Shown here one piece after another: positions 58,073-64,000 of a stretch of 64,000 nt of DNA. Below the pieces are notes generated by a model that worked only from the letters and a program-made list of their open reading frames with translations, was not told where the DNA came from and did no database searches. A program made the translations under genes and the position numbers. The stretch's first letter is position 1; the number at the start of each line of letters is the position of its first letter. Source of the DNA: Rhexocercosporidium sp. MPI-PUGE-AT-0058 (lineage: Eukaryota > Ascomycota > Leotiomycetes > Helotiales); contig JAGTJL010000001.1 in NCBI GenBank assembly GCA_020746875.1, forward strand, positions 4,836,001-4,900,000. Direction: 5' to 3'.

Positions 58073-61000
58073 CAAGCCCGTTTGAATGGAGAAACTGCAA
58101 CTCTTGCATGCATGAGTTACACAGCGGTACTCTTGATGCGAAGAAGGTTTTGTTTGTTTGTACGTGCCGTTGTGATGGAAATTCCCATGCTTTTGTCTTG
58201 GTGCGATACGAAAGCTCTCCTGTGAATTCAAGAGCAATGATCAATATGTGGGATCCACAGGTTAATTCCATTGTCTAAGCTATTCTGAAGTTCCGAACCA
58301 TGGTCCATGGTCCGTATCAGAAAACAATCTCATTTTATCATCCGAACCTGTTCCAGACTACGAGTCCCAATATCTATCAGTGAGTGCTTTGAATTTTTCT
58401 CCCCTCGAATTTACTCACTTGCCAAAATTTAAGGAAGACCCTAGCTGCCTTGATCTTGCTAGTTAACTGCGGTTGTGTTGAAATGCTGCTGGTATCAGAA
58501 GCTCGTTTTTTTTCATACTTTTCGCTATCTTGTTCCCTACCCGCATTGAAGTCCAAGGCCATGCTACCAATATCGTAGCATACATCTTTGGCCAAATAGC
58601 TACCACCTAACTTGGGTCAGACGTCACACATGTCTAACGGTAGATTCTTGTCGCGCAGTTTGGTTGAGTTCGGCAGCATAAACGGTCTCATGACCTCCAA
58701 GTCTCAGAAAATTCAGTCTAGCTCGCCCTGAAATATCAAAAAGATATGGCACACAACTAAAGTAGGAGTCGTCTTCGCCACTTTCAGAATTCTCCCGCTA
58801 TTACTCTTGTGATATTCATAAACTCCCTTGACATTCTGTGCCAAGCTTATGGAATTCGCATAGTTCTAGAGAGATCATGTATGGTTGAACCGACGCTGCT
58901 GGCATGTTGTACACGCCTCCCACGAAGCACACATGCACGACACTCCTTCCCGAGTTCTTCGTGTATTTGACTTTAGCAGCTTGACACGTTTTCTTTCCTA
59001 ACAACTTTCGCTGTTTGATTGCGGATTTTGGCTTGACTGCTTGTCAAGAGCTCTTTCCCCCCATCAGCTTCTGATACTTGGAGACCCAGAAGAGTGCCAG
59101 AAGACCAAACATAATCCGTTCCTGGGATATGGAAATTGAAGATGCACGGCGTTCTGGATAGTCCGTGACGTCGTCGGATATAGAGGCGTGTAACAAAGAG
59201 GCCTTCCCTTCGTGATTGACGGTACTAGCATATTTCAGGTTTTCTGGTGTGATCAAATGACTCCACCATCTGTCGAATCGATTCTGAATCATTGGCAGCC
59301 CTACTTAGATGGTGAATCAGTAATTGTTAAATCAATTTTGGTTGAAATGAAAGTAACATGCAGTATTTGGACGATTTCAATTACAACGTCATACTAGACA
59401 TGTACCGCCTGCGCTCTCTCGACTTACACCAAGATATTCAAACTGTAAAGCGCACAAGCTCTTCCAGGTTGACGAACGATATCCTTCAGGCGCATGAATC
59501 ACCTCTGGTGAAAGCACAAATAACATTCATGGAAATAATAATACTCTTTCTAATCGTGCATGTTATAGCGAGAGGAGACGATTCAAACGCTTCTCCGACA
59601 CAGAAGGCAGCAGCTGGAACCCAGAAATTGCGAGAAAAGAAAATTCCACTGCTATCGTAGCCCATGGGAAGCATGCACAAAGTGCAATGCTCCAAAAGTT
59701 GGAGCTGTCGCGATACCGCTTTACTAGTATCCATTTGGTGCAACTGATCCTACACCACCGCAGTTCCTTTTTGAGGACGGGCTTGATCTGACGTGCAAAA
59801 ACATTGAAGTGGCAATGAGGCCGGTCCTTCTCCTACATTTGCGGATACATGGAGAAATCAGTTGGGGAGTAGCTCGCCACATCGTTCCCGCAATGATGGA
59901 GAGAGTACCCATATCAGAGGTTTATGGAATCTTACGCGACTTCGGCTACTGAGGTCTTCAGAAGAGAGACCTTGAAAAATGGAGGAACAATGGGGAGTGT
60001 GTCGTTCGTCGCTTTACGAAATCAGAAAATGGCCAGGGAAAGTACGGATTGATAGAGCATTGTCTAAGGGCTGAAAGGTTCAATATTTTGCACAGAAGTC
60101 TCAAAAGAAGAGATGGAAATTGGAGACAAGAGACACTTCAGAGACAAGTACATATATCATAAGCTCTATCCCATGAGATAATATATGAAATGGCTCGACA
60201 TATACTTCGCCAAGTACGAGCCCAGACTCCGAGATCGACCGGTTCAGTAGATCAGAGCCGGGCCAGACGGACGTGATTTCATTCCGGCAACTGAGGAACA
60301 CAACTTGACGAAAGCCGAAGTCCGCATAAGAATATTCCCTGGAGGCGTGATGAGTCCTAATGCCTACCAATCTCAGATTGGAACCTAAAAATTGCCCTTA
60401 ACAGTGCTGTGGCTGGCTTCATAACTTCTTCTGGTAGTGAGAAGAAAACAGGGTCAAATCTTCGAGGCGAGTGCTGACCCCCATCAGACCGTCATCACCA
60501 GTACAAATGGTGGCCCTGGTGGACACATAGCAGGAAGCATTCTAACAACCCGAAGATCATGACCCAAAGCCATGGATAAGCTGCCAAGAACTTTACGAGT
60601 ATCACACCGTTGGTGTTTCGTCAGTACCCAATCAAGATTGTCTTGCGGGCGGTCAAGGCTAGATTGTTGACCTCAAAAGACCCTTGCCAGCTTTGTCCAG
60701 AAAGCGCTTTGTCTTGCATTGCCAACATTGATTCCAAAATCCCATGTGCAATCTGCGCTTGAGAGGCACACATACTCGGAATGGGAGTTTTCTTGTATTC
60801 TTGAACTGCCGACGGGAGTTGGCCTACACAAGAGAGCTGCTTTTGCAATTTTTGTATCAACCACACCACCAATCTGCATTCAACTCAAAGCGCTTTGCCT
60901 CCAAGAGTTGGAAGATTCACTAAGACCAACTTCGATTCCAACTGCATTTGACTGATTAAGAGAATTACACTCAGCGAGTATCGAAACCGCATCCAATTCG

Positions 61001-62426
61001 GTTGATCATGCGAAACAAAAAGAGAACAGGAGAGTAAACAGCCACAAATTGGGCACAGATGTCTCTTCGTCATGGATGCATATTCCTGGTTGAAGAAGGG
61101 GACCACTTGCGCTCTCTGCAAGAGAGAAAGAAGCAAGTTCAGGATAAAACGACTGACAAGTGCCAATATGTCCAAGATCCGATGACAAGAGCCTGTCGCA
61201 ACTCGCAACTTCGCAAAAGAGAAGCAGGTTCCCACAATTACGAGGCTGAGTATCTCCGCTCCTCCACCAGCCTGAAGCGAAGTTGGCTAGGGTAGCGTGG
61301 CCCAGATCAAGGCCTGGCGTACGAGAGAACTCTAAAGCATAAAAGTCCCGAAATTCAGACAAGCGTTGACAGGTCAAGTCAGACCAGGACCAGACGAAGG
61401 AATGATGAAGGTGGTTGCACCGCCCCAGTCGTCTGAAGCCTGCATCGATGATCGAAGTGACCGCTCCCCTTCAGCCAATTAAACTCTTCATCATGAAATA
61501 TCTATGGGGCCATCGTCACAGGCGAATGCACGGTTTAGATTCAGCATCCCGGGTGCGCAGTTTCAAACGCCAGTGGCCACGGCCGGCCGTTTGAGCAACC
61601 GGCCTTGGCTGAGGCTCGAAGCGTCTCAGCACTCCTGGCAGAGACTCGACAGGGTAGCAATAAGCTTAATTGGGCCATGGCCTAGCGCTGCTTGACAGCT
61701 TGACAGCCTTTGCATCATCGTTCATCTGAATGTATACGAGTCCCATACATCTGATTGTAGAGACTGAGCTATGATAGCGAGGAGGATGGAGTACTGGGGA
61801 AGCGAATATTCGTGAGAAGTAAATAAGACCAAGTCACTTTTGAGCGTCCCTCTCTCCAGACGCTTGAACGGACGTTCCTGCATTCCGGATCTCCTGATCT
61901 CCTGCCGAATCTCTTTTTCCTCGTTTTATATCCCGAAATTTACAGCCTCAGACTCCGTCGGCATGCATCCCATGGGGGAGAATATCGGTTGACGGGCGCA
62001 TCACTTGGCAATTTGCCTTGGGGAGCTTGGCAGGAACGCCATCCAAGCCTCCGTGTTTGCAAGAACCTGGTGAGCCCAAGCCCAGAAGCAGCCCATCCCA
62101 TGTCCAGCCGTGACGGTCAGATCAAAGTGATTTTCTCAAGTGCTGTTGTTTCCTCCTTTCCTACTTCCTTTTTCCTCCCATCCTATTCCTGCCTTTCTTC
62201 TAATTATCCGCTACCAAACTTCTTTGAATTCTTCCAAACGGATAATTCACACTGGTTGCTGGTCGGCTTTACGTTCTTTACTTGCTGTGCAAATTGTTCA
62301 TTACTTGCTTACCTTGTTTTACCTTCGAATACCTTTCTTGATCAATTCCCTCGACCGAAAGACATCAGACGATACCATCCATATACACCAACGACACTCT
62401 TTTCATCAATATAATCTTCAATCAAC
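58073..62426. other. 4.35-kb region without a supported gene
   Basis: All frames are broken by stops. ORFs of 60-123 codons carry no splice-compatible partners, domains or signal peptides. No terminal inverted or long direct repeats were noticed. It may contain mutated gene or transposon remains too decayed to name. Confidence 0.45.
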
Positions 62427-64000
62427 ATGTCGACTTATTTCTTCTCCAAGGCGGTGCTGCTGCTATGTTCGGTCCATCTGGCTGCTGCGAATATCATGAG
62501 TCCAAAGAAAGGAGAATCAGTCGAATTGAATAAGGAATACGAAGTCAAGTGGGACACGAACGGACTAGAGGAACCTCTGAAGATGCACCTTGCACCCGGG
62601 GGAGCCACAGACCTCAGCACAATCATCAGCGAGCTGAATCGTAAGTCCACAAGGGTCCATTCAGCCAGAATGGGAGTCGGCAGGATGTGTACTGACCAAG
62701 ATTAGCAAGTGCACCAAATTCCGGATCCTGGAAGTGGAAGCCTTCGAGTTCTATCTCGCAACATGAGTCGTTCATGATAATCATAGTTGACCATGGTGGA
62801 AAGTCGGTATATGGAGAGCCTTTCAAGATGTACGGATGGGAACAACAGCAGACATATCAGGCCGCTCCTCCAGTATCTACAGTTACTCCTCCAGCACACA
62901 CGGTTTCGCCTCCACCTCCAGCTCACACGGTTGCCCCTCCACCTCCAGCTCATACGGTTGCACCTCCAGCTCACAGCACATTGGTAATCACCGAAATACA
63001 TTCCACGTCAACGGCAGCAGGAGTAGTGGTCGAGCCTCCTCCTCCAGCTCACAACACCATTGTGATTACGGAAATCCACTCCTCATCTTCGGTTGCAGCA
63101 CATAATACAATCGTCATTACCGAGATCCACTCGACTTCCACCGCTGCAGCTGTAGTCGAAACGTTTGCCCCAGTTGTGAGCACGGTCTTGGTCACTGAGA
63201 TTCATTCGTCCACCGGCATGGCCGTCGTCGAAACAATCGCTGCTCCAGTCGTCATCGAGAGTGCAATTGTTCACACTTCCATCATGATCAATACCCCTCC
63301 TCCGATTGCTCAAACCCAGACTCTCGCTGTTACGCACACTTCGGTCGTCCAGCATATCTCCCAAGTTGTGGTTACCTCGGCTGCGGCCCCAATTGTCAAT
63401 ACGATCCAACTCCCTCCCCTGATCCAAACACACCAAGTCGCTCCTATCATCAGCACCGAGATCGTTGCCCCAATCATCAAGACAGTATCTCAGGCCCCAT
63501 TGTTCACCACCGAGTATCAACAGCCAATCGTCAAGACCATTCTGGTTACTGAAACCCCTGCACCAATTGTGAAGAGTGTGTTCGTTCCTCCTCTCCTGGT
63601 AACCGAGAGTCAGCCACCAGTCATCATGACAGTTACCCAAGCCCCAATAATCACAACGATTGCTCAAGCTCCACAACTCGTCACTTCGATCCCGGCTCCT
63701 ATGCTCATCACCCAACAAGTGACAGAACTTAAGACAACCGCAGTAATCTCTCAAGCGATCGAAATCGTCGAGTCTCACCAGAACGCCATCTCTCTTACCG
63801 AGCTCATCACCGAGCACGTCAAAGCCACTGTCACTTCCCAGACAGTCGTTACGTCGACACCACTACCAGTAGCTAACACAATCGTGGTCACCCAGATCCA
63901 CTCCTCTTCCATCGCATTCACACCACCAGCGGTACACAACACCATTACTTCAACAGAGATCCACTCTTCCTCTATTATGATGAATCCTCCTCCAGCCCTT
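62427..64000 (+). CDS. Kre9/KNH-like secreted cell-wall protein with Pro/Thr repeats, 3' end cut off
   Basis: Exon 1 is 62427..62640 and exon 2 is 62706 to beyond the window, joined at phase 1 across a 65-bp intron (GTAAGT..GATTAG). Over 500 residues are visible. The signal peptide is MSTYFFSKAVLLLCSVHLAA. Residues about 22-115 look like the Ig-like N-terminal domain of the Kre9/KNH type: IMSPKKGESVELNKEYEVKW, then SGSWKWKPSSSIS, then SFMIIIVDHGGKSVYGEPFK. After that come PPPPAHTVA units and many copies of TIVITEIHSSS-like text, then Val/Thr/Pro-rich sequence with API(I/V)KT units. Fungal members of this domain family act in beta-1,6-glucan assembly or are GPI-anchored wall proteins. The anchor cannot be checked because the end is missing. 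Confidence 0.82.

Noticed and set aside
58073..62426. Possible degenerate transposon or gene
   Set aside because: No terminal repeats, reverse transcriptase, transposase or helicase motifs could be seen in any frame.
63083..63817. 244-codon minus-strand ORF
   Set aside because: Antisense to the Kre9-like repeat tail. Its Asp/Arg/Gly-rich text is the complement of the Val/Thr/Pro codons.

Overview
This window comes from a filamentous ascomycete (Pezizomycotina) nuclear genome. Genes have short introns (about 45-150 bp) with GT..AG ends and CTNAC-type branch sites. There is a Zn2Cys6 transcription factor, typical fungal secreted proteins, and housekeeping genes with strong fungal character (BRX1, ORC5, HSF1, CWC27, deoxyhypusine synthase, SNT1). 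I see no rRNA, tRNA, CRISPR array or intact transposon. Placement below subphylum is not supported; a Leotiomycete is only a guess.

Layout. 1-10 kb: the 3' part of BRX1, a secreted M43 metalloprotease, ORC5, a divergently transcribed Zn2Cys6 regulator and an unrecognised acidic protein. 10-16 kb: a poorly resolved gene, a tiny Cys-rich exon and a poly-Glu protein. 16-18.4 kb: an RRM+R3H RNA-binding protein of the PIN4/Cip2 type. 18.4-25.5 kb: about 7 kb with simple repeats and no gene I can support. 25.5-27.5 kb: a secreted protein with a collagen-like Gly-X-Y tract and a proline/N-glycosylation-sequon tandem repeat. 28.8-45 kb: a small unknown gene followed by decayed duplicated sequence, then HSF1, CWC27, an F-box-like protein, two small unknown coding segments, an AT-hook protein and deoxyhypusine synthase. 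45.3-51.3 kb: SNT1, divergent from deoxyhypusine synthase, with a six-base first coding exon. 53-64 kb: three secreted or cell-wall proteins on the + strand, widely spaced. They are a 703-aa protein with a triplicated Cys module, a 118-aa protein with two Cys modules, and a Kre9/KNH-like repeat protein cut by the window end.

Functional themes. The housekeeping set covers ribosome assembly (BRX1), DNA replication (ORC5), splicing (CWC27), heat-shock and RNA-level regulation (HSF1, PIN4-like), eIF5A hypusination (DYS1) and Set3-type histone deacetylation (SNT1). The accessory set is dominated by repetitive secreted surface proteins, and this is where the least described material lies. Gene models were built by hand from splice signals and reading-frame continuity. 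Exon boundaries are given in the entries.
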